Assembly (NCBI GenBank): GCA_942492835.1
Contig: OW818645.1
Location: 1,612,001-1,676,000, forward strand
DNA from: GWB2-37-7 sp942492835
GTDB lineage: Bacteria; Bacillota; Clostridia; Lutisporales; Lutisporaceae
DNA: 64,000 nucleotides
Reading direction: 5' to 3'
How positions within the stretch are numbered: position 1 is the stretch's first letter; each line of letters begins with the position of its first letter. Made by a program: the position numbers and the translations under genes. Shown piece by piece: positions 8,960 to 17,491 of this stretch. Under the pieces are notes generated by a model. It was given only the letters and a program-made list of their open reading frames with translations, made no database searches and was not told the origin of the DNA.

Positions 8960-10132
8960 ATGGAATTAAATACGTTTTTTTATTTAGCTTTAATATTATT
9001 TTCCGGACTTATTTTTGGTCGTCTTGTGAAGTTTATTAAACTTCCTAATGTGACAGGATATCTGATTGCAGGTTTGATTATTGGTCCTTATTGCTTTAAG
9101 CTAGTTCCTTTTAATCTTGTTACTCAGTTTGAACTGATTTCCGAAATGGCATTAGCTTTTATTGCTTTTTCAATAGGATCAGAATTTAAACTATCTTATC
9201 TAAAAAGAATTGGGATGACTCCCATAGTAATTGCAATTTTTGAGGCATTAATAGCTACATTACTAGTATCTACAGTATTGATTCTTTTTGGAGTTAAAAT
9301 TGAGATTGCATTACTATTAGGTGCTATTGCAGCAGCCACAGCACCTGCTGCCACAATAATGGTGGTAAGGCAGTATAAAGCAAAGGGTCCTGTAACTGAA
9401 ACATTACTTAGTGTTGTAGCGCTTGATGATGCAGTTGCACTAATGGCTTTTGGTTTTGCTGTAGCAATAGTAAATGCATTAAAGCACCCAGGTGAGGCTT
9501 CTATTATAATGTCAATTGTTTCACCGTTTATTGAAATTATTGCCTCTATTTTATTAGGCTTTCTACTTGGTCTTTTGTTCACCATTCCGCTACGCTACTT
9601 TAAAAAGGATTCTAACAGGTTAATTATAACTGTGGGCTTTGTATTCTTAGGAACTTCAGTTGCTACTATGTTCAATTTATCCCCATTATTACTGTGTATG
9701 TGCATGGGTGCAATGTTAGTTAATGTTAGTAATTCAGGGGAAAATATTCTTAAACTAGTAGATAGTATCACAGCACCTATTTTTTTGATGTTCTTCGTTG
9801 TTTCCGGTATGGAACTTGACATTACCATCCTACCACAAGTTGGACTTATAGGCATAACTTATATCATTTGTCGTGTAATAGGTAAGGTGCTGGGTGCCTA
9901 CATTGGTGCAGTAATTATGAAAGCTCCGGATACTGTTAAAAAGTACATTGGTTTTACCCTTATTCCACAAGCAGGTGTTGCGATTGGTCTTTCTTTGATA
10001 GCCTCTCAACTTATGCCTGAATATGGACAAACTATTCGTGCAGTAATTCTCAGCGGTACCTTTGTTTATGAGCTAATTGGTCCTGCTATTACAAAGGTTT
10101 CTCTAAAGAAAGCAGGAGAAATTAATGAGTAA
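8960..10132 (+). CDS. CPA2-family cation/proton antiporter without RCK domain
   Basis: The 390-residue protein is a Na+ or K+/H+ antiporter of the Kef/CPA2 type, with about 12 predicted membrane segments across its whole length. The N-terminal LPNVTGYLIAGLIIGP motif, LAFIAFSIGSEF and the AAATAPAATIMVV and ALDDAVALM core segments are typical. There is no C-terminal nucleotide-binding RCK/KTN domain, as most Kef proteins have; control may come from the PII-like protein encoded two bases upstream. The ribosome site GAAGGAG is about 15 bases from ATG, so translational coupling is likely. Transported ion not decidable. Confidence 0.88.
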   Translation: MELNTFFYLALILFSGLIFGRLVKFIKLPNVTGYLIAGLIIGPYCFKLVPFNLVTQFELISEMALAFIAFSIGSEFKLSYLKRIGMTPIVIAIFEALIATLLVSTVLILFGVKIEIALLLGAIAAATAPAATIMVVRQYKAKGPVTETLLSVVALDDAVALMAFGFAVAIVNALKHPGEASIIMSIVSPFIEIIASILLGFLLGLLFTIPLRYFKKDSNRLIITVGFVFLGTSVATMFNLSPLLLCMCMGAMLVNVSNSGENILKLVDSITAPIFLMFFVVSGMELDITILPQVGLIGITYIICRVIGKVLGAYIGAVIMKAPDTVKKYIGFTLIPQAGVAIGLSLIASQLMPEYGQTIRAVILSGTFVYELIGPAITKVSLKKAGEINE

Positions 10133-10185
10133 CATGTTTATAAGCCAGAGTTTATAGAACTGAATTTATCCTTCTTAGCAATAAT

Positions 10186-10240
10186 AAATGGCTCTGTATC
10201 AGTTGTCGGGTTAACTCAACAATTGATACAGAGCCATTTA
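10186..10240 (+). terminator. Hairpin terminator after the antiporter gene
   Basis: A perfect 16-bp stem (10186-10201 with 10224-10239) with a 22-base loop follows the antiporter gene. The T-run after it is poor, so it may work in either direction. Confidence 0.65.
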
Positions 10241-10304
10241 TAATTAAAGACGTAGCATGTAATGTTGATTTAATCGTTTGTAGGTATAGCTGTGCTTTCC
10301 ATTA

Positions 10305-11021
10305 CTATGCAATGGTTTTTACTAATCTATTATATTCTTCAGATTCTATAATTTCTGGTATAGTACCGATTTTTTCAATTCGTCCATCATTCATTATTAA
10401 AACAAAATATAGTGCCAGGCTACAAGGTTATTAGGTTATTAGGTTATTACATAGTATATTTTTAATAACCTAATAACCATTGCACCTGGCACATATCCTT
10501 TTACTTGTTATATTCGGCAAGAAAAAACTTAATGACGAACATAGAATGATAACAACTGCTATTTTTGGATCTAATATAAACATATAAATTGCATATATTA
10601 CAAGCTGTATAGCAGACTGTACAATAGCTACAGTGCTTTCAATATACTGTCCCTCAATTACCTTTACATCATTATCTAGGACGGATATATAATTACCTAT
10701 ATCTGAATTAGCAAACTTCGTGTAATCATAATTAATAATAGAATCAAAAATATCCCTTTTTAGTAGTAAATTAAATTTTCCTTCCAATTTCCATGCATGT
10801 AATTGACTTATATATTCAAAAACCATCCCTACTGTCGCTGCTAACATATACATTAAGATAAATATAATGACACCTTTACTGCCTTTTGAGAAATCATAGT
10901 CTATTAACATTTTTGTTATGTATGGAATTGCTGCAATACCTGCAATAGAGAGAGTTGCGGCTAAAATTTTAATGATTATTACATTTTTTATCTTGTAGAA
11001 GTATTTTTTCATATTACACAT
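10305..11021 (-). pseudogene. ABC transporter (fused membrane-ATPase type), internally deleted
   Basis: Two pieces of one gene remain. 10470-11021 encodes the N-terminal part of an exporter-type ABC membrane domain (about 170 residues, several hydrophobic segments, FANSDIGNYISVLDNDV typical of such exporters). 10305-10409 encodes only the far C-terminal end of the ATPase domain (FVLIMNDGRIEKIG ... stop at 10305). The Walker A, signature and Walker B regions are missing. The gap is occupied by the hairpin repeat at 10412-10492, which lies exactly at the breakpoint. No good ribosome site precedes the N-terminal ATG. The product cannot be a working transporter. Confidence 0.8.
10412..10500 (+). 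repeat. Long hairpin built from inverted GTGCCAGG repeat units
   Basis: The left arm 10412-10440 and the right arm 10464-10492 are near-perfect inverted copies that begin GTGCCAGG and end GGTTATTAGGTTATT. The octamer AGGTTATT recurs in tandem at 10425-10448. The right arm plus ATATCCTT recurs at 12680-12716. It interrupts the ABC transporter pseudogene. The form resembles REP-type elements mobilised by IS200-like transposases, which is inference. Confidence 0.7.
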
Positions 11022-11134
11022 TGTATGATATAACCGTTAGTAAATTTATATCATCTATCCTTTCACTCTTTTTCCATAATTATCAATTATGTGGTCTTTG
11101 TAGTCAAGTTTTATATTATTCTAAGTTATTCTAC

Positions 11135-11274
11135 TCAAAAACAGCTAGGAAATTAAACCCTAACTGTTTTGAGTTCATGTAAAGTAGGTATAATATATCT
11201 ACTTATACATATATCTGCTATAGACTTATCAAAATATTACCTATTGCAGAAGCAAAAATAACCATCCCTTTTGA
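11135..11274. repeat. Hairpin and repeat motif in the gap after the merR gene
   Basis: CTCAAAAACAGCTAGG and CCCTAACTGTTTTGAG (about 11135-11175) form a hairpin. AGAAGCAAAAATAACCATCC at 11249-11268, plus CTTTTG to 11274, recurs with two changes at 12644-12669. No gene is visible in 11022-11301; both items look like mobile-element debris. Confidence 0.5.
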
Positions 11275-11301
11275 TTCTGTTAACGAGACAATTATGACTA
11301 A

Positions 11302-12273
11302 TTATTTTGCCTTTATTGGTGTCAGCAAATCAAGCTGAATAAACTTTGCAGCTTTTTCTTCTCCCACAAAGTATGAATATGCATTGAGGTGTTCTTCCAA
11401 GCAACCGCCCATTCCAAACGGCTCACGTGTGTCATATTCATATTCAGTACTGTTTTCAACCCATTTACCAAGAAGCTGCCATTCATGAAAATCACCCATT
11501 TTGATACAATGTGCAGCATACAGACCACCGGTAAAATACTTCTTTTGAAGTGGTGCTGGTACTTCTAAATCTTCGGGAATGGTTACCCAAAATTCATATC
11601 CATATGTTTCATTACCCTTCGGAGAGGGATTGTTAAATCCAAACATCCTCAAATCGGGTTTGGTTTTTTCAAGTTCAATTCTTCTGACAAACTCATTCAA
11701 AGATTTACCGGCATTATCTTCGGGGTTTTCGCCAAAATAATGGCTTGCTGCAACAGTACATGGAGGTAGATAAATAATACGCACATTCTTTAAAATTAAC
11801 AAAGTTTCATTTGCTTTATTAAGGTCATCCATTGAACGTTCCTCCTTAAAATTGATTTTAGAAAGGCTGAGGGTTTGAATGACACTCATGATTTCAGCGT
11901 CGTCGAACATATCGAACTTGACACAAGTATGTGTTGCAGTATTTAATTGCACGACAAATATACGTAAAATATCTCGTATTGTTTGCAGCGCTGTTATTTC
12001 ATCGTCAAACTCGGTCATACTTTCTTGAAACATTTCGACGATTTTTACCTGATCCATATCATTGAAAAGCAAGGCAATCTTTTTCAGCGGGATACGCAGT
12101 TTTCGCAGAGTGATAATCTGTTGCAGACGTCTTACAGCAGACTCATCATACACTCGATATGAATAATTTTCCTTGCGAGCACTGGGTAATAGCCCGATTT
12201 CATCATAATATCGAAGCATTCTGGTTGAAACATTAAAGGCCTTTGTAATCTCACTGATTGTCATGAGTCCCAT
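11302..12273 (-). CDS. MerR-family transcriptional regulator with GyrI-like ligand domain
   Basis: The 323-residue protein has an N-terminal MerR winged helix (MTISEITKAFNVSTRMLRYY, then YDEIGLLPS and YRVYDE, residues 4-45), a dimerisation helix region (about 75-120) and a C-terminal domain like the GyrI/effector-binding domain (about 165-320, YGYEFWVTIPED and GGLYAAH). Such proteins are drug- or small-molecule-responsive activators. The ribosome site GGGAGG lies seven bases before ATG 12273. The gene is alone between two mobile-element remnants, and its codon use looks less AT-biased than neighbours, so transfer is plausible. Its target is unknown; the dead ABC transporter downstream could once have been one. 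Confidence 0.88.
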   Translation of the reverse strand: MGLMTISEITKAFNVSTRMLRYYDEIGLLPSARKENYSYRVYDESAVRRLQQIITLRKLRIPLKKIALLFNDMDQVKIVEMFQESMTEFDDEITALQTIRDILRIFVVQLNTATHTCVKFDMFDDAEIMSVIQTLSLSKINFKEERSMDDLNKANETLLILKNVRIIYLPPCTVAASHYFGENPEDNAGKSLNEFVRRIELEKTKPDLRMFGFNNPSPKGNETYGYEFWVTIPEDLEVPAPLQKKYFTGGLYAAHCIKMGDFHEWQLLGKWVENSTEYEYDTREPFGMGGCLEEHLNAYSYFVGEEKAAKFIQLDLLTPIKAK

Positions 12274-12296
12274 TTATTTGCCTCCCTTCTGAAATA

Positions 12297-12327
12297 ATCA
12301 TAATAGACGACACGACGTCAAAGTCAA
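12297..12327 (-). promoter_or_regulatory. MerR-type promoter with 19-bp spacer, likely autoregulated
   Basis: On the minus strand TTGACT (12322-12327) and TATGAT (12297-12302) are 19 bases apart, and the spacer holds the dyad GACG-N6-CGTC. A long spacer with a central dyad is the hallmark of MerR-family operators. An alternative TATTAT -10 gives a 16-base spacer. Confidence 0.6.
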
Positions 12328-12411
12328 GAGATTTTGATGATTTTTTATGACTAAATAAAATAATCAATAAATCAAATATCAATTTATTTATTGCATTAAT
12401 CAGTATTTATA

Positions 12412-12643
12412 TTACATCTAACCTAACCACACAATTCTTAGAGCTGTTGCGTTCAAACATTGTATCATCAAAAATCAGCACATTCACTCTGTTATCATTT
12501 GTGAGTTTTTCAATTGTTGTTGAGAATATCCTAGCGGAAAGCAAGGAGGTGAACCTCATCTAGTTTATAGAGACAGAATTTAAGAATCTGTAAATGGTGT
12601 CCTTAGCAAAGTTCTGGGTATGTTTTCCCGTAAGCATATTCAT
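12412..12643 (-). pseudogene. Transposase remnant (DDE type, IS4-like)
   Basis: Reading from ATG 12643, the frame gives a segment with KDTIYRFLNS, then an in-frame TAG, then RFTSLLSAR and VNVLIFDDTMFERNSSK. This matches the N-terminal region of large IS4-type transposases, where LIIDDS-FERNRSKK holds the first catalytic aspartate. The stop replaces an expected tryptophan. The rest of the transposase is absent left of about 12412. It is a decayed insertion sequence. Confidence 0.7.
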
Positions 12644-12716
12644 AGAAGCAAAAAGAACCGTCCCTTTTGCTTTATTTTTAATAACCTAATAACCTTGTAG
12701 CCTGGCACATATCCTT
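12644..12716 (+). repeat. Second copies of the two short repeats
   Basis: 12644-12669 repeats the 26-base motif found at 11249-11274. 12680-12716 repeats the right arm found at 10464-10500 (AATAACCTAATAACC ... CCTGGCACATATCCTT), with a few changes. The remaining bases to 12814 show no gene. Confidence 0.7.
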
Positions 12717-12814
12717 CTCAATTCCATACATGTACATGTATTATTACTTGTATAACAATCAGCGATAATATCCATGGAATTTCTATAGAGGTATAATACT
12801 ATTTGAATATAAAG

Positions 12815-12851
12815 AAGCAAAAAGGATTCAGATAAAAATCTAAAAGCCTTG
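12815..12851 (-). terminator. Probable terminator of the MoxR/VWA operon
   Basis: On the minus strand AAGGCTTTTAGAT pairs imperfectly with ATCTGAATCCTT and is followed by TTTTTGC. It lies 29 bases after the stop of the last operon gene. Confidence 0.5.
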
Positions 12852-12879
12852 TAACTACTTAATTATAACACCTTTCAAA

Positions 12880-15654
12880 TTACAAATCCCTATTTTTCTT
12901 CCTTTTAAGCAACGCAGACGTATCAAGACTTTCACTCTTCGCCGCTTGCTTCTCCCTTTTCTTAGTTGGAATTGCCTGTTCTACTTGCTCCTTTGCTTCT
13001 TCTACCTTCACAATCTCTTGTTTCTTTTCCATCTTTGGCTTTATAGTAAGCAAAGCAGGCTTTTTCTTCTCTGGTATAAGCTTTGACTTTAGCTGTGCCA
13101 GCTTATCCTCCAGTTTGTTTAGTGGCAGATTTAGCCTTCTTAATGCAATGTCTATAAGGAATATTATCAATGCCAATATAAGCAGAAAAGGTGTAATATC
13201 CACCACTCCGAATATATCCTCCATTTTACCCTTGTAAACATCTTCGGGCTTTTCTATATAGATTGCTCCTACTTCCTTTGCTAGCCTTTCTACATTGTCA
13301 TTCTTTTGGTCTAGCTTATACTCTGGAGAATATTGAATGGATATTCCTGTGCTTGCCGCTCCCACTGTCTCTCCATTTTTCTTTTGTACTACCTTAACAA
13401 GATATGCTCCTTGATCCTTTATTTCAAAGGCTCCGCTGTATTGTCCAGGTACTGTAGGATAAAGCGTTATCTCTTGGTTTTCCATTTCTGGTGAAACAAC
13501 AACCGCTGTAGTCTCTAGCTGTTCTGTTTCATTATCAACTGTCACATTAATTACACCTTTGCCCCCCTGCTGTACTACTTCTGCTGTCAAGTCTTCGCTT
13601 TCATATTTCTCTATAGTCCAGTTTATCATGTTTTGCCAAAGCTTAATGTTTTCACTCCAGCTTACATAATTGGCACTCCATTTTCCAGATATGTCTGAGT
13701 TCCATGCTATGGTCTTACCTAAACCATACTGCCATACAGTAAGTATTGGATCATCTTGGTCACTAGCAAGTAACACTCTTGCAGTGCTTTTAGGTGTTGC
13801 TGCCACATAGCCTAGTAATGAGGGCAAGCCCTGTGAAGACACATCAGCTATTATATTGTGCTGGTTTGTCAAAACAGGCGTAAACTCTCTGTTGTTTAGG
13901 TATGCTTTAGCTGCCATGAAGGTTTCCTTGGCAAATATTCTTGGAATATTGGTACCATCATCTGTTTGGTAGAATCTACCGTTTGCAGCCTTTGCAATGC
14001 TTTCTAATAATGCTGAATCAGCACCTTGCCCAACAGCAACTGTAGATACTGTTATCTTTTCCTTTTTCATTGCCTCAGTCAGTGCCTCATAGCCCGTTCT
14101 TTCTGCCTGACCATCTGTAAGCAATATAATATGCTTAATCTTCGTATTTACCTTTCTTATTGCTTGATAGCCTTCATCTAGGGCTGGTATGATACTGGTT
14201 CCGCCTCCTGGTCTGATTGTTCCTATGTCATCTCTTATAGCCTCTGGATCTGTAGCCTTTACAGGCTCTACCACCCAGTAAACTGTATCATCAAAGGTCA
14301 GTACTCCTATAGTATCCTTCTCTCTTAAAGAATCAAGGGTTCCAGCAGCAGCTTCCTTGGCAAGATCCAGCTTGGTAATGCCGCCCCTACCCTCTGTCAT
14401 ACTACCTGATTTGTCTATTACCAGCACAATTGCCATGTCTGGAATTTCCTTCTTGCCCTTAAGCTCCATATTTACAGGCAGTACCTTTTCTAAGGAGGTC
14501 TTAAAGTATCCCCCTAGAGCAAATGAGTTCTCCCCTCCTGTAGCAATCATACCGCCACCTAAGTCTCTTACATAGCTTTCTATGGACTTTAGGAAGCCCT
14601 CGTTTAGGTTCTCCGATGATACATTGCAAAGAATAACTGATTTGTACTTAGAAAGCTCCTCTAGTGTGCTGGGAGCGTAATTTGCATCAACCTTGTCGTA
14701 CTCAATCCCCGAGGCTTGCAGTATCTTGACTGCTTCATCCGCTTCCCCTGCAGTGTCCTCCAGCAAAAGCACTCTTGGCTCATCCAGAACATTTGTAAAG
14801 GTAGAGACTTCGTTGTTTCTATTGTCCGTATCTACATCAGGCTCAAGTACTGCACGGTAGCTTTTGAATCCGCCAACATCTGCAACATCTCTGAAAACAA
14901 ATTTATTGCTTCCTTTTTGCAGCTCTATTCTCTGGTCAGCTACCTTTTCTCTTCCGCTAATCAGAGTAAGCTTTGCACCTGTTTTTACTTTGCTATTTAT
15001 ATTAACAACAATGTTAAATTGCTCACCTATTCTGAGCCTTTGTGGTACTACAATGCTTTCTACAGCCACTTCATTCTCGACATTGTGTACAAGCTTATGT
15101 ATCTTAAGCTCAATTCCCTGCTCAAGCAGTGTAGCTGCAAGACGTGCACTGTTTCCTGAATTTTCCTCAGCATCAGTTAACAACACTATTCTTTTCTTGC
15201 TGTTTTGAGGCATCAAGGAAATAGCTGTGTTTATTGAGCCTTCAATATTTGTATATAGTCCTATTGGCTCACTATCTATCTTGCCAAATATAGTGTCCTT
15301 AGATACAAAGCTCTCAATCTGCGCATTATCTCCGAAGGATACAACGCCTATCTGATCCTTTACGCTTTTCTCCTTTATTGATTGTCTTATGAAATCCTCT
15401 ATATAAAGCCTTTCACCTTGCATACTGTCAGAGGCATCTGCAACAAATATAGTGGTAGTTGTATCTAAATTCCACCTAAAGCTCATACCTGCCAAAGCTA
15501 GTATCATCAAAATCATAAATAAGCTTCTGCAAAATACAATAAGCTTCTTTCTCAGCTTGTACATATTCACAAGCTTTTTTGCTGTATACCACACAAACAG
15601 CAAAGCTACAGGTATTAAAAGCAGCATATAAAGCTTTTGAAAATTAATAACCAC
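12880..15654 (-). CDS. Membrane protein with two VWA domains and a GATase-like domain
   Basis: The 924-residue protein has two N-terminal membrane segments (about 7-24 and 39-57), a first von Willebrand A domain with the metal site DASDS (73-77), a Rossmann-like glutamine-amidotransferase-type domain (about 295-395, ending GGGMIATGGENSFALGG), a second VWA domain with DKSGS (414-418) and LLTDGQ, a beta-rich part and a C-terminal membrane segment near 845-865 before a charged tail. Similar proteins occur in Bat-like operons, but the substrate is unknown. Start is GTG 15654 with GGTGG upstream; it overlaps the preceding gene by 11 bases. It is the last gene of an eight-gene operon. Confidence 0.82.
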   Translation of the reverse strand: MVINFQKLYMLLLIPVALLFVWYTAKKLVNMYKLRKKLIVFCRSLFMILMILALAGMSFRWNLDTTTTIFVADASDSMQGERLYIEDFIRQSIKEKSVKDQIGVVSFGDNAQIESFVSKDTIFGKIDSEPIGLYTNIEGSINTAISLMPQNSKKRIVLLTDAEENSGNSARLAATLLEQGIELKIHKLVHNVENEVAVESIVVPQRLRIGEQFNIVVNINSKVKTGAKLTLISGREKVADQRIELQKGSNKFVFRDVADVGGFKSYRAVLEPDVDTDNRNNEVSTFTNVLDEPRVLLLEDTAGEADEAVKILQASGIEYDKVDANYAPSTLEELSKYKSVILCNVSSENLNEGFLKSIESYVRDLGGGMIATGGENSFALGGYFKTSLEKVLPVNMELKGKKEIPDMAIVLVIDKSGSMTEGRGGITKLDLAKEAAAGTLDSLREKDTIGVLTFDDTVYWVVEPVKATDPEAIRDDIGTIRPGGGTSIIPALDEGYQAIRKVNTKIKHIILLTDGQAERTGYEALTEAMKKEKITVSTVAVGQGADSALLESIAKAANGRFYQTDDGTNIPRIFAKETFMAAKAYLNNREFTPVLTNQHNIIADVSSQGLPSLLGYVAATPKSTARVLLASDQDDPILTVWQYGLGKTIAWNSDISGKWSANYVSWSENIKLWQNMINWTIEKYESEDLTAEVVQQGGKGVINVTVDNETEQLETTAVVVSPEMENQEITLYPTVPGQYSGAFEIKDQGAYLVKVVQKKNGETVGAASTGISIQYSPEYKLDQKNDNVERLAKEVGAIYIEKPEDVYKGKMEDIFGVVDITPFLLILALIIFLIDIALRRLNLPLNKLEDKLAQLKSKLIPEKKKPALLTIKPKMEKKQEIVKVEEAKEQVEQAIPTKKREKQAAKSESLDTSALLKRKKNRDL

Positions 15655-17449
15655 GAATATACACCACCCATTCTACAGCAGCTAGCAGCAGTACCAGTAT
15701 AATCAACCAAGCTGCTATTCTTCTGCCTGTTATAAAAGCTTTACCGTCATTTATAGTTCCATCCTCTGAGGTTTGTTGTATCAATGTATTTGATTCTGTA
15801 TCGCTGGGATAATTTACTGCAAATAAAGATTGCAGCTCTTGACCTTCCAGCTTCTGAACCAATCTATAAATCCCTACCTCCTCAGTATTCTCAAAAGGAA
15901 GTATTGGGTATTTTAGCTCTACATCATATGTCTTTTTTGCTGCACTTTCTACAAAGGCAGATTTGGCATCAGGTATAGGGTTCAGAGTTACTGCCTCTCC
16001 GCTTTTGTACACAGCATTTTCTTCCATTGAAACATTTATAAGATAGCCTGCTATGTTGTGCATGAAAATAGGATACTCTGGAGTAAGTGCAAAGTCACTA
16101 TTGTGTAAGTCAAATGCCAGCACTGCGACTTTTCTGTCCTTGGACTGCCCTACAAAAGCGGCGGCATTGCCCCCAACATCAAGAAGCTTATCTGCCCAAT
16201 AAGGTACCTCTATACTTCTTAGCTTTGAAATCCCAAAGCTAGTGTTCTCTACATACTTAGTAAGTAAGTGCTGTTCTGCCTTTGCAGTTCCACCCTCTAT
16301 GTCACCTGTTACATTAATTATTCCATTACCAGTACCCGTCGGTGGATTTATGAGCATTATACTGCCCTTGACAGGCAACTTATCAGGCATATTACTGTCA
16401 TATATGTACAGGTCATATTCCCCTTGAATTTCATCTCCGGGATTTGATTTATAAAGCTCTACGTTGTTAATGACACTAAAAGCTTTTTCTATAAAAAGAT
16501 TGCTCTGTGAAACAAGCATTACCTTTTGCAACTCTGACGGTTTTACAATGTCAAACACCATATTGTCGCTTTGCAATCCATCTGAGCTGTTTATTTCAGC
16601 CCAAACATAGGTCACAGCCTTGCCTTCACCCTCTGACATAAAGGTTTTAGTTTCTCCTGCCTTAAGCTCCACGTTTTTTATATCAAATACATTTTCATTG
16701 CCATAAACTGTAACTTCCTTCGTTATAGCAGTACTACCATGGTTTGTCAGTCTGATAAGCAGTTTAAGCTTCTCATCCTTTAAGGTATGAGTAATCATAT
16801 CAAGGCTAACATTATCTACAGGCTTTGATACACTGACAAGTTCTCCGTTTATACCCTCTAGGTTTACTCCACTGTCAGTATAAAAAGCGGCCTTGTACGT
16901 AAGTGCTTGCTTTGATAATGCCTTTACCAGAGACACTGCATCATTTATATCACCACTTGAATTTGTTGACTTAATAGCATTTATCTTGCGTAAAGCCTCC
17001 AGCTTGTCAGTTGTATTGTTTAGCTCCACCTTTGGCTGTCTGCCTGAGGAAATAACTGTTATCTGAGTCCCTGTAGCTGAATTCTTTACCAAAGCTGCTG
17101 CCAAGTCTTTAGCTTTTGCAAGCCTAGTGCTTTGATTATATACTGCGTTCATACTGCCTGTGTTGTCAATTACTACAATAAGATTTGAATAATCCGTGCC
17201 CCGCAGCTGTAAAAAAGGATCTGCTAAAGCAAATATCAAAAGCAGTGCAGTTAAAAGCTGTAGCAGTAAAAGCAGATTTTTCTTCAGCTTTTGCCAAGGA
17301 GTATTTACCTCTATATCCTTTAACACCTGCTGCCAAAGATAAACACTGGAGATTTCCTTCTCTTCAAATTTTTGTTTTAATATATACATCATTATGATTA
17401 AGGGTATAGCTGACAAAAACCATAATGCCCATGGCGCAAATAGTTTCAT
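15644..17449 (-). CDS. BatA-like membrane protein with VWA domain
   Basis: The 601-residue protein begins with the BatA/aerotolerance N-terminal region: a membrane segment at 6-24, a linker and a second segment at 58-76. A VWA domain follows with the MIDAS-like motif DNTGS (95-99). The middle part is beta-rich and extracytoplasmic by prediction, and a single membrane segment near 575-595 ends the protein. It is the same design as the next gene, which it overlaps by 11 bases, and they probably form a membrane pair. The function beyond metal-dependent protein binding is unknown. Confidence 0.82.
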   Translation of the reverse strand: MKLFAPWALWFLSAIPLIIMMYILKQKFEEKEISSVYLWQQVLKDIEVNTPWQKLKKNLLLLLQLLTALLLIFALADPFLQLRGTDYSNLIVVIDNTGSMNAVYNQSTRLAKAKDLAAALVKNSATGTQITVISSGRQPKVELNNTTDKLEALRKINAIKSTNSSGDINDAVSLVKALSKQALTYKAAFYTDSGVNLEGINGELVSVSKPVDNVSLDMITHTLKDEKLKLLIRLTNHGSTAITKEVTVYGNENVFDIKNVELKAGETKTFMSEGEGKAVTYVWAEINSSDGLQSDNMVFDIVKPSELQKVMLVSQSNLFIEKAFSVINNVELYKSNPGDEIQGEYDLYIYDSNMPDKLPVKGSIMLINPPTGTGNGIINVTGDIEGGTAKAEQHLLTKYVENTSFGISKLRSIEVPYWADKLLDVGGNAAAFVGQSKDRKVAVLAFDLHNSDFALTPEYPIFMHNIAGYLINVSMEENAVYKSGEAVTLNPIPDAKSAFVESAAKKTYDVELKYPILPFENTEEVGIYRLVQKLEGQELQSLFAVNYPSDTESNTLIQQTSEDGTINDGKAFITGRRIAAWLIILVLLLAAVEWVVYIRGY

Positions 17450-17491
17450 ATAATCATCCTTTATTCTCGATTTACAGTTTACTTAAGCTTA

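Noticed and set aside
14716..15208. Two long plus-strand frames inside the double-VWA gene
   Set aside because: They overlap a well-supported minus-strand gene, have no ribosome sites and no recognisable motifs.
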